Shown here piece by piece: positions 25,981 to 35,450 of a stretch of 64,000 bases of DNA; positions within the stretch are counted from its first letter, which is position 1; each line of letters begins with the position of its first letter. The stretch covers positions 1-64,000 of the forward strand of contig NZ_FOWP01000017.1 in the NCBI RefSeq assembly GCF_900115475.1, given 5' to 3'. Position numbers and translations under genes: made by a program. Source of the stretch: Ectopseudomonas composti (GTDB lineage: Bacteria > Pseudomonadota > Gammaproteobacteria > Pseudomonadales > Pseudomonadaceae). Below the pieces are notes generated by a model. That model worked only from the letters and a program-made list of their open reading frames with translations, had not been told where the DNA came from and ran no database searches.

Positions 25981-27354
25981 ATGCAAATTTTCAAGCGCCG
26001 TGACGGCGACGAACAACCGCACTGGCCTCTGGGCCCGTTCAAGGTGCGCCTGCCCTTCGTGCATTACCGCTGGGAAACTGCCGAGATGCTGCAGGCGCTG
26101 ATCATGTTCGTGGTCAGCCTGGCGATGATCCCACTGCTGGAGAAATACCTCGGCCTGCCCTACGACGTGGCCCTGGCCTACGTGGTGGTATGCGGCATCG
26201 GCTTCATGCTGCCGGCGCTGCTCGGAGTGCCTTTCGTACCCGGCTGGATCACCCCCGGCATCCCGGTGGTGCTGCTGTTTCTCGGCAATTTCGAACCCGG
26301 CCCGCAAGCCATCCAGGCGCTGTTCGCCCTGCAGTTCCTGGTATTCGTGATTTTCCTCGTGCTCGGCGTCACACGTCTGGGCAGCGCCCTGGTGCGGCTG
26401 ATCCCCAACTCGATGAAGGGCGGCATCATCATCGGTGCCGGCATCGCCGCACTGATGGGCGAGATCAGCGCCGGCGGCCGCCTGGCCAACACGCCGATCT
26501 CCCTGGTGCTGGGCAGCCTGATCTGCCTGTACCTGATGTTCTCGGTGTCCTTCAAGGGCCTGACCGAGCGCGTGCCCTTCGCCCGCAAGATCGTCAACTA
26601 CGGCATGGTGCCAGGCATGCTGATCGCCATCTTCATCGGTATCGGCGTGGGCGAGTACAAGATGCCGGACGTGAAGTGGGGCATCACCGCGCCGGCCTTC
26701 GGCGAGATGTGGAACTACCTGCCATTCAATGTCGGTTTCCCTGGCCTCGACGTGTTCCTGCTGGCCGTGCCCACGGCGGTGATCGCCTATGTGATCGCCT
26801 TCGGCGACATCATCGTCGGCCAGTCACTGATGCAGCGCGCCGATGAACTGCGTACCGACGAGGTGATCGAAAACAACGTCGACCGCGTACACCTGGTGAC
26901 CGCCATCCGCAACGCCCTGCATGCCTTCTTCGCGCCCTACCCGGGCCTGGCCGGTCCGCTGTGGACAGCGGTGGCGGCTACCATGGCCGAGCGCTACAAG
27001 TACGGGCGCAAAGCGATGGACTCGATCTACAGCGGCGCCGGCACCTTCTGGATCACCGGCTTCGCCGCGCTGTTCATGCTGCCGCTGGTGAGTTTCTTCC
27101 AGCCGGTGCTGCCGATCGCCCTGTCGCTGACGCTGATCCTCACCGGCTATATCTGCCTGATGGTCGGCTTCGAGCAACTCAACAACAACACCGAGCGCGG
27201 CATCGCCGGCACCATGGGTGTGGTGCTCGCCGTCTACGGCGCTGGCTGGGGCCTGGCTGCGGGTGCAGCGCTGTACATCCTGGTCGAACGTACCCATCTG
27301 CTTAAATTCACCAGCGTCAAGGATAAGCCGCACAGTCCGGCGGAAGCCGACTGA
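25981..27354 (+). CDS. Multispanning permease (DUF3360/NCS2-like)
   Basis: Inner-membrane protein of 457 residues with about twelve hydrophobic segments, including GWITPGIPVVLLFLGN and MKGGIIIGAGIAALMGEI. The pattern fits nucleobase/sulfate-permease-like folds; I recall a DUF3360 family with this look but cannot confirm. Because it sits between an acyl-CoA ligase and an acyl-CoA dehydrogenase, it may import the acid that the ligase activates. Its stop codon abuts a 140-bp palindrome-ended element. Confidence 0.68.
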   Translation: MQIFKRRDGDEQPHWPLGPFKVRLPFVHYRWETAEMLQALIMFVVSLAMIPLLEKYLGLPYDVALAYVVVCGIGFMLPALLGVPFVPGWITPGIPVVLLFLGNFEPGPQAIQALFALQFLVFVIFLVLGVTRLGSALVRLIPNSMKGGIIIGAGIAALMGEISAGGRLANTPISLVLGSLICLYLMFSVSFKGLTERVPFARKIVNYGMVPGMLIAIFIGIGVGEYKMPDVKWGITAPAFGEMWNYLPFNVGFPGLDVFLLAVPTAVIAYVIAFGDIIVGQSLMQRADELRTDEVIENNVDRVHLVTAIRNALHAFFAPYPGLAGPLWTAVAATMAERYKYGRKAMDSIYSGAGTFWITGFAALFMLPLVSFFQPVLPIALSLTLILTGYICLMVGFEQLNNNTERGIAGTMGVVLAVYGAGWGLAAGAALYILVERTHLLKFTSVKDKPHSPAEAD

Positions 27355-27494
27355 CAGGCCGTTGAAAAACTACCTGCGTTGCCATTGCTGCGTTAAAAAC
27401 AGACTCAAAATGCTCATTTACAGCTCGTAAACTCCTCTTTTTCGCCTGTTTTTGCCTGGCACTGGCTGCCTCGCCTACGTTTTTCAACGGCCTG
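27355..27494. mobile_element. 140-bp MITE-like element with perfect 16-bp terminal inverted repeats
   Basis: CAGGCCGTTGAAAAAC at the left end and GTTTTTCAACGGCCTG at the right end are perfect inverted repeats. The interior is AT-richer and non-coding. This unit looks like a dispersed Pseudomonas intergenic element I recall in many genomes. It begins one base after the permease stop and ends in CTAA, versus CTGA before it, so a short target duplication is possible but not exact. Confidence 0.7.
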
Positions 27495-27558
27495 CTAACG
27501 TTTTTTCGTTCCACACGCGCCGCGCTCGTCGCGGCGCCACTGCTGTCGAGGTTGCACC

Positions 27559-29331
<1,773 letters not shown>

Positions 29332-29333
29332 AT

Positions 29334-29365
29334 GTAGGGCGGGTGAACCCCGCCAACGCCAAGCC
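29334..29365. repeat. GTAGGGCGGGTGAACCCCGCC palindromic repeat
   Basis: GTAGGGCGGGTG followed by AACCCCGCC forms a short palindrome just after the dehydrogenase stop. It is a second dispersed repeat family in this window; the other copy is at 33267-33322. Confidence 0.5.
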
Positions 29366-29391
29366 GGAGGCCCAACAAGGTTGAGCGTGTT

Positions 29392-29420
29392 GCGCGGCGC
29401 TTCGGCGGCGCGCTTTTTTA
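29392..29420 (+). terminator. Rho-independent terminator after acyl-CoA dehydrogenase
   Basis: GCGCGGCGC, loop TTCG, GCGGCGCGC (one mismatch) and then TTTTTTATT. It lies 60 nt after the dehydrogenase stop and 40 nt before the thiolase start, so the thiolase may be partly uncoupled from the genes before it. Confidence 0.7.
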
Positions 29421-29462
29421 TTCGAGCTTCGGCTGGCCCTGCCCAGCCGACGAGGAGTCCTT

Positions 29463-30641
29463 ATGCGTGAAGTCGTGATAGTCGCCGCCTGCCGTACTGC
29501 CATCGGCAGCTTCCAGGGTGCGTTGAGCCGTATCCCCGCCCCGCAACTGGGCGCCGCGGTGATCCGCGAATTGCTCGCCCGCACGGCAGTCGAGGGCGAA
29601 CAGATCGACGAAGTGATATTCGGTCAGGTGCTCACCGCAGGCAGCGGGCAGAACCCGGCCCGGCAGAGCGTGCTGCTAGCCGGCCTGCCACATACGGTGC
29701 CAGCCATGACCCTGAACAAGGTCTGCGGCTCCGGTCTCAAGGCGGTGATCCTCGGTGCCCAGGCCATTCGTGGTGGCGATGCCGAGATCATCATCGCTGG
29801 CGGCCAGGAGACCATGAGTCTGGCGCCCTACGTCATGCCCGGCGCACGCAGTGGCCTGCGCATGGGCCATGCGCAACTGGTCGACAGCATGATCCAGGAC
29901 GGCCTGTGGGACGCTTTCAACAACTACCACATGGGCATCACCGCCGAGAACCTGGCCGAGCAGTACGGCGTCACGCGCGCCGAGCAGGATGCCTTCGCCC
30001 TGCGCTCGCAGCAGCGCGCCCAGACGGCCATCGAGTCCGGCCGCTTTGCCGGCGAAATCGTCCCTGTGGAAATTCCCCAGCGCGGCGCCGCACCGCTGCG
30101 TTTCGCTGAGGATGAACAGCCGCGCGCCGGCACCAGCCTGGACAGCCTCGGTAAGCTGCGCCCGGCGTTCAAGAGCGACGGCACGGTGACCGCCGGTAAC
30201 GCCTCTACGCTCAACGATGGTGCCGCCGCCGTCATGCTGATGAGTGCCGAAAAAGCCGCCGAACTGCAACTGCCGGTGCTGGCCCGTATCGCCGCCCACG
30301 CCAGTGCCGGAGTCGACCCAGCCGTGATGGGTATCGGTCCGGTATTCGCCAGCTGCAAGGCGCTGGAGCGCGCCGGCTGGAGCCTGGAGCAGCTCGACCT
30401 GATCGAGGCCAACGAAGCCTTCGCCGCCCAGGCCATCGCCGTCGGCCGCGAGTTGCATTGGGACAGCGCCAAGGTCAACGTCAACGGTGGCGCCATTGCC
30501 CTCGGCCACCCCATTGGTGCCTCCGGCTGCCGCATTCTGGTCAGCCTGATCCATGAGATGCAGCGCCGCGATGCCCGCCGTGGGCTGGCGACCCTGTGCA
30601 TCGGCGGTGGCCAGGGTGTGGCTCTGGCCATAGAACGCTGA
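29463..30641 (+). CDS. Acetyl-CoA C-acyltransferase (thiolase)
   Basis: Thiolase of 392 residues that cleaves 3-ketoacyl-CoA or condenses acetyl-CoA. The nucleophilic cysteine is C88 in NKVCGSGLKAV, and the catalytic histidine and second cysteine lie in NGGAIALGHPIGASGCR and LCIGGGQGVA. Length and motifs match AtoB/PhaA-type enzymes. Its start is preceded by AGGAG. It follows the acyl-CoA dehydrogenase and probably completes the same degradative route. Confidence 0.9.
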   Translation: MREVVIVAACRTAIGSFQGALSRIPAPQLGAAVIRELLARTAVEGEQIDEVIFGQVLTAGSGQNPARQSVLLAGLPHTVPAMTLNKVCGSGLKAVILGAQAIRGGDAEIIIAGGQETMSLAPYVMPGARSGLRMGHAQLVDSMIQDGLWDAFNNYHMGITAENLAEQYGVTRAEQDAFALRSQQRAQTAIESGRFAGEIVPVEIPQRGAAPLRFAEDEQPRAGTSLDSLGKLRPAFKSDGTVTAGNASTLNDGAAAVMLMSAEKAAELQLPVLARIAAHASAGVDPAVMGIGPVFASCKALERAGWSLEQLDLIEANEAFAAQAIAVGRELHWDSAKVNVNGGAIALGHPIGASGCRILVSLIHEMQRRDARRGLATLCIGGGQGVALAIER

Positions 30642-30679
30642 AACAATCACCACGAACGGACAAGAACAAGAGAAGCCCC

Positions 30680-31546
30680 ATGCGAACCCTGACCACCCTG
30701 ACCGGCAACAGCCAGAAACTCGATGGCGGCGCCATGTTCGGTAACGCGCCCAAGGCCCTCTGGCAGCGCTGGATGTCGGCCGACGAACTGAACCGTATCG
30801 ACCTCGGTTGCCGCGCCCTGCTGGTGCAGGAGGACGAGCGCAACATCCTGGTCGAAACCGGCATCGGCGCCTTCTTCAGTCCAGAGCTCAAGCAGCGCTT
30901 CGGCGTGCAGGAAGATCGCCACGTGCTGCTCGACAGCCTCGCCGCCGCGGGCCTGAGCGATGCCGATATCGATATAGTGGTGCTCACCCACTTGCACTTC
31001 GACCATGCTGGCGGTCTGCTTGCCGCCTGGCAGGAGGGCCAGCCTCCACGCCTGCTGTTCCCCAATGCACGATTCATCACGGGGCGCAGACAATGGCAGC
31101 GCGCACGCCAGCCACACGCTCGCGACCGCGCTTCCTACATCCCGGAAATGCTCGACCTGCTGGAAAACAGCGGCCGCCTGCTGCTGATCGACGAAACTGA
31201 CCACTGCGACCAGCTCGGCCCCGACTGGCGCCTGCACTGGAGCGACGGCCACACGCCCGGCCAACTGCTACCGGAAGTGGCCATGCCGGGCGGGCCGGTG
31301 GTATTTCCCGGTGACCTGATCCCTGGCGCGCCCTGGGTGCACCTGCCAATCACCATGGGTTACGACCGCTTCCCCGAAGGCCTGATCGAGGAGAAGGAAG
31401 CGCTACTCAGCGATCTGTTTGCCCGAGGTGGCCGGCTGGTGTTCACCCATGACCCGGACGTAGCCATGGGCCGGGTAACGCGAGATGAAAAAGGTCGCTA
31501 CGGGCTCGATGAGGCAGCGAAAACAACACATCTGCTGGCAACCTGA
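30680..31546 (+). CDS. MBL-fold metallo-hydrolase
   Basis: Metallo-beta-lactamase-fold protein of 288 residues. The metal-binding motif is VLTHLHFDHAGG, followed by SDGHTPGQLLPEV and FPGDLIPGAPWVH. It starts at 30680, 38 nt after the thiolase stop. In this context it may be a thioesterase or lactonase, but the substrate cannot be read. Confidence 0.78.
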   Translation: MRTLTTLTGNSQKLDGGAMFGNAPKALWQRWMSADELNRIDLGCRALLVQEDERNILVETGIGAFFSPELKQRFGVQEDRHVLLDSLAAAGLSDADIDIVVLTHLHFDHAGGLLAAWQEGQPPRLLFPNARFITGRRQWQRARQPHARDRASYIPEMLDLLENSGRLLLIDETDHCDQLGPDWRLHWSDGHTPGQLLPEVAMPGGPVVFPGDLIPGAPWVHLPITMGYDRFPEGLIEEKEALLSDLFARGGRLVFTHDPDVAMGRVTRDEKGRYGLDEAAKTTHLLAT

Positions 31547-31706
31547 CGCCATCAGGCCTTGACGTGCTGGTCATGCAGCGCGAGCATGGCCGCTTGTTTT
31601 TCGCCGTGCTCACGACCACGCCAGCGCCATGAAGGCGCTGCGCCAGACCAGCACCAGACTGGCCGCCGCGTCGTGTTTCACCTCGACAGCCCTGGGGAAC
31701 CGCTTC

Positions 31707-32186
31707 ATGAGCCTGGCCTCTGTACGCGCCTTCTTCGCCGCCAAGGCGCCCGACATCGCGATCATCGAGCTGCAGTCCAGCACCGCCACCGTGGCGCTGG
31801 CTGCCGAGGCGCATGGCGTATCGCCGGGACAGATCGCCAAGACCCTGGCCTTTCGCATCGCCGAACGCGACGTACTGATCGTCGCCCGCGGCGACGCGCG
31901 CATCGACAACCGCAAGATGAAGGAATGCTTCGGCGCCAAGTCGCGCATGCTCGATGCGCAAACGGTGATCGAGCTGACCAGCCACCCAGTGGGCGGCGTC
32001 TGCCCATTCGGCCTAGCTACACCGCTCAGCGTCTACTGCGACCGCTCGCTGCTGGCCTTCGACGAGGTGCTGCCAGCTGCCGGTGCTACTCACAGCGCCG
32101 TGCGCATCACCCCGCAGCGCATGGCCGAACTGGTGGATGCCGAGTGGATAGACGTGTGCCAGGAAGTGGAAACCGAACCCTGCTGA
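31707..32186 (+). CDS. YbaK/EbsC-type aminoacyl-tRNA deacylase
   Basis: YbaK-fold editing protein of 159 residues, similar to Cys-tRNA(Pro) or other trans-acting deacylases. Family segments are ASVRAFFAAKAP, QIAKTLAFRIAERD and VGGVCPFGLATPLSVYCD. The start at 31707 is preceded by GGGGA at 8 nt; an earlier in-frame ATG at 31629 would add 26 residues that look unlike the family. Confidence 0.82.
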   Translation: MSLASVRAFFAAKAPDIAIIELQSSTATVALAAEAHGVSPGQIAKTLAFRIAERDVLIVARGDARIDNRKMKECFGAKSRMLDAQTVIELTSHPVGGVCPFGLATPLSVYCDRSLLAFDEVLPAAGATHSAVRITPQRMAELVDAEWIDVCQEVETEPC

Positions 32187-32202
32187 ACGGCGTCACGTAC
32201 AT

Positions 32203-32305
32203 GTAGGGTGCGCCGCGCGCACCGGGCTTTCCCGGATGACATCCCAGCCGACAACCTTAGGGCGCACCACTGCAGCCGAGATTCGGTGCGCACAGCGCAC
32301 CCTAC
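32203..32305. repeat. 103-bp palindromic element (GTAGGGTGCGC ... GCGCACCCTAC)
   Basis: Best copy of the family. GTAGGGTGCGC at the left is the exact complement of GCGCACCCTAC at the right, with inner arms GCGCACCG and CGGTGCGC. It lies between two convergent genes. Related copies are at 12261, 15264 and 21263. Confidence 0.65.
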
Positions 32306-32338
32306 GAAATCATGGCACCATCGCGGATTGCATCCGGC

Positions 32339-32635
32339 CTACAACCCGCCGCTGACACCCAGGCTCACCCCCAGCGCGGCGGCCAGGGAAAAGGGTAATA
32401 GCAGAGTATCGAGCAGCGCACTGGCCGGCAGGTCCAGCCCCGCATAACGAGGCGCCTCGGCACCGAAACGATCCAGCGGGCAGCAGCCGCCATTGATCGC
32501 ATACCAATCCAGTCGCGTGCCGGCATAGACCACCGGCGCACCAGGCTTGGCCGCATCCAGCGTGCGCACGGTGGCACAGCCGCTCAGGCTCAGCAGCGCC
32601 ACGGCGCATAAGAGCAGGCGCACGCTGCTAGTCAT
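32339..32635 (-). CDS. YceK/YidQ-like small lipoprotein
   Basis: Lipoprotein of 98 residues with signal LLSLSGC (Cys20) followed by ATVRTL. The body contains WYAINGGCCPLDRFG and a second hydrophobic stretch near the C-terminus, matching the DUF1375/YceK family of outer-membrane-associated proteins of unknown role. Its start overlaps the ubiX stop by eight bases, so it is the last gene of an mpl-ubiX transcript. Confidence 0.78.
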   Translation of the reverse strand: MTSSVRLLLCAVALLSLSGCATVRTLDAAKPGAPVVYAGTRLDWYAINGGCCPLDRFGAEAPRYAGLDLPASALLDTLLLPFSLAAALGVSLGVSGGL

Positions 32636-33257
32636 CCGACACCAAATGATGCTCGCCCCAACGCGGCAGCATGTCCTGGGGGATATTCAGGCAATTGAGG
32701 ATACGCGCGACGACGAAATCCACCAGGTCATCCAGCGTCTGCGGCTGGTGATAGAAGCCAGGAGAGGCCGGCAGGATGGTCACGCCGAGGTTGGACAGTT
32801 TGAGCATGTTCTCCAGATGGATGCTCGAATACGGCGCCTCACGCGGCACCAGAATCAGCTGGCGGCGCTCCTTCAGCGCCACGTCGGCGGCGCGTTCGAT
32901 CAGGTTGTTGCAGGCCCCCGCAGCGATCGCCGACAAGGTGCCGGTGCTGCACGGTACCACCACCATCGCGGTTGGCGCACCAGAGCCGGAGGCCGCCGGG
33001 GCCATCCAGTCTTCCTTGCCATAGACGCGGATCTGCCCAGGCGCCGCGCCGGTGTATTCGGTGAGGAACTGGGCCATGGACTGCGGTTTGGCCGGTAGCG
33101 CCACGTCGGTCTCGGTGGCCATCACCAATTGCGCAGCCTTGGAGATCAGGAAGTGCACCTCGCGATCTTCCTGCACCAGGCAGTCGAGCAGACGCAGGCC
33201 GTACTGAGCGCCGGAGGCGCCGGTCATGGCCAAGGTAATTCGTTCGGGGCCGCTCAT
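32628..33257 (-). CDS. ubiX: Flavin prenyltransferase UbiX
   Basis: Makes prenylated FMN, the cofactor used by the UbiD decarboxylase in ubiquinone synthesis. The 209 residues start MSGPERITLAMTGASGAQYG, with the phosphate-binding segment VVVPCSTGTLSAIAAG and C-terminal GFYHQPQTLDDLVDFVV. A frame upstream to 33395 exists but crosses a palindromic repeat, so the ATG at 33257 with GGAG at 5 nt was chosen. Confidence 0.92.
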   Translation of the reverse strand: MSGPERITLAMTGASGAQYGLRLLDCLVQEDREVHFLISKAAQLVMATETDVALPAKPQSMAQFLTEYTGAAPGQIRVYGKEDWMAPAASGSGAPTAMVVVPCSTGTLSAIAAGACNNLIERAADVALKERRQLILVPREAPYSSIHLENMLKLSNLGVTILPASPGFYHQPQTLDDLVDFVVARILNCLNIPQDMLPRWGEHHLVSDD

Positions 33258-33266
33258 GGATGCTCC

Positions 33267-33322
33267 GTAGGGCGGGTGCAACCCGCCGGTTCTTGATCTG
33301 TGGCGGGTTCCACCCGCCCTAA
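33267..33322. repeat. GTAGGGCGGGTG palindromic repeat upstream of ubiX
   Basis: GTAGGGCGGGTGCAACCCGCC at the left and GGCGGGTTCCACCCGCCCTAA at the right form an imperfect palindrome filling most of the gap between mpl and ubiX. Confidence 0.55.
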
Positions 33323-33366
33323 TGCTAATCTGCGCTCGCGACGCTTTGAGCGCGAATTTCGGCTCT

Positions 33367-34719
33367 TTATGAAAGGGCCTTGGCCAGCTTGCCATGCAGG
33401 CCGCCGAAGCCGCCGTTGCTCATGATCACTACCTGGGTACCAGGCCGCACCAGCGCCTTGACGCCGTCGATGATCGACTCCAGCGAATCGCACACCTGGG
33501 TCGGGTTGCTCGCCCCGGCGACGGTGGCAGCCAGGTCCCAGCCCAGATTCGGTGGTGCATACCAGAACACCGCATCGGCCTGTTCGGCGGACTCGGCCAG
33601 GCCGTCGCGATGGGCGCCGAGCTTCATCGAGTTGGAGCGCGGCTCGATCACTGCGATCACCTGGGTACCGTCGCCGACGCGCTTGCGCAGGCCATCCAGG
33701 GTGGTGGCAATGGCGGTCGGGTGGTGAGCGAAGTCGTCGAATACGGTCACACCCGCCACCTCGGCGACCTTCTCCATACGCCGCTTGGCGTTGATGAACT
33801 GGCCCAGCGCCTCGATGCCCAGCGCCGGTACCACGCCAACATGGCGCGCCGCGGCGAGCACGGCCAGGGCGTTGGCGACGTTGTGCTGGCCGGTCAGGTT
33901 CCACGCCACGGTGCCCTCGACCTTGCCGTCGAAGCTCACCTCGAAGCGCGAGCCATCCGCGCTGAGCAGACGCGCCTGCCACTGGCCACCCTCACCGGTG
34001 GTCTGCACCGGCGTCCAGCAGCCCATCTGGATCACCCGCGCCAGCGCCGTTTCACTGGCCGGATGAATGACCAGGCCTTCGCTGGGAATGATGCGCACCA
34101 GATGGTGGAACTGCCGCTCGATGGCTGCCAGGTCCGGGAAGATGTCCGCGTGGTCGAACTCCAGATTGTTGAGGATGGCCGTACGCGGGCGGTAGTGGAC
34201 GAACTTGCTGCGCTTGTCGAAGAAAGCGCTGTCGTATTCGTCGGCCTCGACCACGAAGAACGGCGTGTCGCCCAGGCGTGCGGAGATGCCAAAGTTCTGC
34301 GGCACACCGCCGATCAAAAAGCCCGGGCTCATGCCGGCATGCTCCAGCACCCAGGCCAGCATGCTCGAACTGCTGGTCTTGCCATGGGTGCCGGCCACCG
34401 CCATCACCCAGCGACCCTGCAGCACGTGGTCGGCCAGCCACTGCGGGCCGGACACATAGGGCAGGCCCTTGTTCAACACGTATTCCACCGCCGGGTTGCC
34501 ACGGCTCATGGCATTACCCACCACCACCAGATCGGGCGCCGGCTGCAGGTGCGCCGGGTCAAAGCCCTGCATCAACTCGATGCCCTGGGCTTCCAACTGA
34601 GTGCTCATGGGCGGGTAAACATTGGCGTCGGAGCCGGTGACGCGATGGCCGAGCTCTTTAGCCAGCACCGCGAGCGAACCCATGAAGGTGCCGCAGATGC
34701 CGAGAATATGAATGTGCAT
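33367..34719 (-). CDS. mpl: UDP-MurNAc:tripeptide ligase Mpl
   Basis: Cytoplasmic enzyme that ligates recycled murein tripeptide to UDP-MurNAc. The 450-residue protein has the Mur-ligase ATP-binding loop GTHGKTSSSSML and an N-terminal Rossmann segment HILGICGTFMGSLAV. The substrate segment FDDFAHHPTA is typical of Mpl and MurC. It lies upstream of ubiX on the same strand, with a repeat between. Confidence 0.93.
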   Translation of the reverse strand: MHIHILGICGTFMGSLAVLAKELGHRVTGSDANVYPPMSTQLEAQGIELMQGFDPAHLQPAPDLVVVGNAMSRGNPAVEYVLNKGLPYVSGPQWLADHVLQGRWVMAVAGTHGKTSSSSMLAWVLEHAGMSPGFLIGGVPQNFGISARLGDTPFFVVEADEYDSAFFDKRSKFVHYRPRTAILNNLEFDHADIFPDLAAIERQFHHLVRIIPSEGLVIHPASETALARVIQMGCWTPVQTTGEGGQWQARLLSADGSRFEVSFDGKVEGTVAWNLTGQHNVANALAVLAAARHVGVVPALGIEALGQFINAKRRMEKVAEVAGVTVFDDFAHHPTAIATTLDGLRKRVGDGTQVIAVIEPRSNSMKLGAHRDGLAESAEQADAVFWYAPPNLGWDLAATVAGASNPTQVCDSLESIIDGVKALVRPGTQVVIMSNGGFGGLHGKLAKALS

Positions 34720-34909
34720 GAATGACCTCTGAACAAGCCCAATAACCGGGCGTGAAGCGATGGCGGCAGGTTAGCACAGCGCCCGCCAGGCGACTGCTGC
34801 GCTCAGTTCAGACAGGTGGACGAATGCCAAGTTGCTCGGCCACGATAAAATCAAACGCTTGCTTGGATTGCGCTTTCAACTGGCTTTGAGGCAGCATCGG
34901 CTGACCCGC

Positions 34910-34925
34910 TGGCACAACAGCTGCA
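34910..34925 (+). promoter_or_regulatory. Candidate sigma-54 promoter upstream of GNAT gene
   Basis: TGGCACAACAGCTGCA places GG and GC exactly ten bases apart, as in -24/-12 promoters (TGGCAC-N5-TTGC). It ends 43 nt before the acetyltransferase start. A chance match cannot be excluded. Confidence 0.35.
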
Positions 34926-34967
34926 TCGCCACTCCTGCCCCACTACAGAGAGAAGCCGAGGCCCACC

Positions 34968-35423
34968 ATGCGCATAGTCCAAGCCACCCTGGAGCACCTG
35001 GACCTGTTGACCCCGCTGTTCGTCAAATACCGTGAGTTCTACAACGAACTGCCCTACCCCGAGTCGTCACGCAAATTCCTCGAGAAGCGCCTGCGCCGCA
35101 AGGAGTCGGTGATCTACCTGGCCCTGGCCGACGACGAAGACAAGCTGCTCGGCTTCTGCCAGCTCTACCCCAGCTACTCCTCGCTGTCGCTCAAGCGCGT
35201 GTGGATTCTCAACGACATCTATGTGGCCGAAGATGCTCGCCGCCAACTGGTGGCTGATCGCCTGCTACACACCGCCAAGCAGATGGCCAAGGAAACCAAC
35301 GCCGTGCGCATGCGCGTAGCCACCAGTCGCGATAACGAGGTGGCACAGAAGGTCTACGAGTCCATCGGCTTCGTCGAGGACGAGCAGTTCAAGAACTACG
35401 TACTGCCCATCAACTCCGACTGA
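34968..35423 (+). CDS. GNAT family N-acetyltransferase
   Basis: Acetyltransferase of 151 residues. The acetyl-CoA region reads VWILNDIYVAEDARRQLVAD and AVRMRVATSRDNEVAQKVYE, the usual motif A/B pattern of GNAT enzymes; the canonical RxxGxG loop is changed to RRQLVA. The acceptor is unknown. It is flanked by genes on the opposite strand. Confidence 0.83.
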   Translation: MRIVQATLEHLDLLTPLFVKYREFYNELPYPESSRKFLEKRLRRKESVIYLALADDEDKLLGFCQLYPSYSSLSLKRVWILNDIYVAEDARRQLVADRLLHTAKQMAKETNAVRMRVATSRDNEVAQKVYESIGFVEDEQFKNYVLPINSD

Positions 35424-35450
35424 TCGATCGGCCGACACGGCGGTTGCCCG

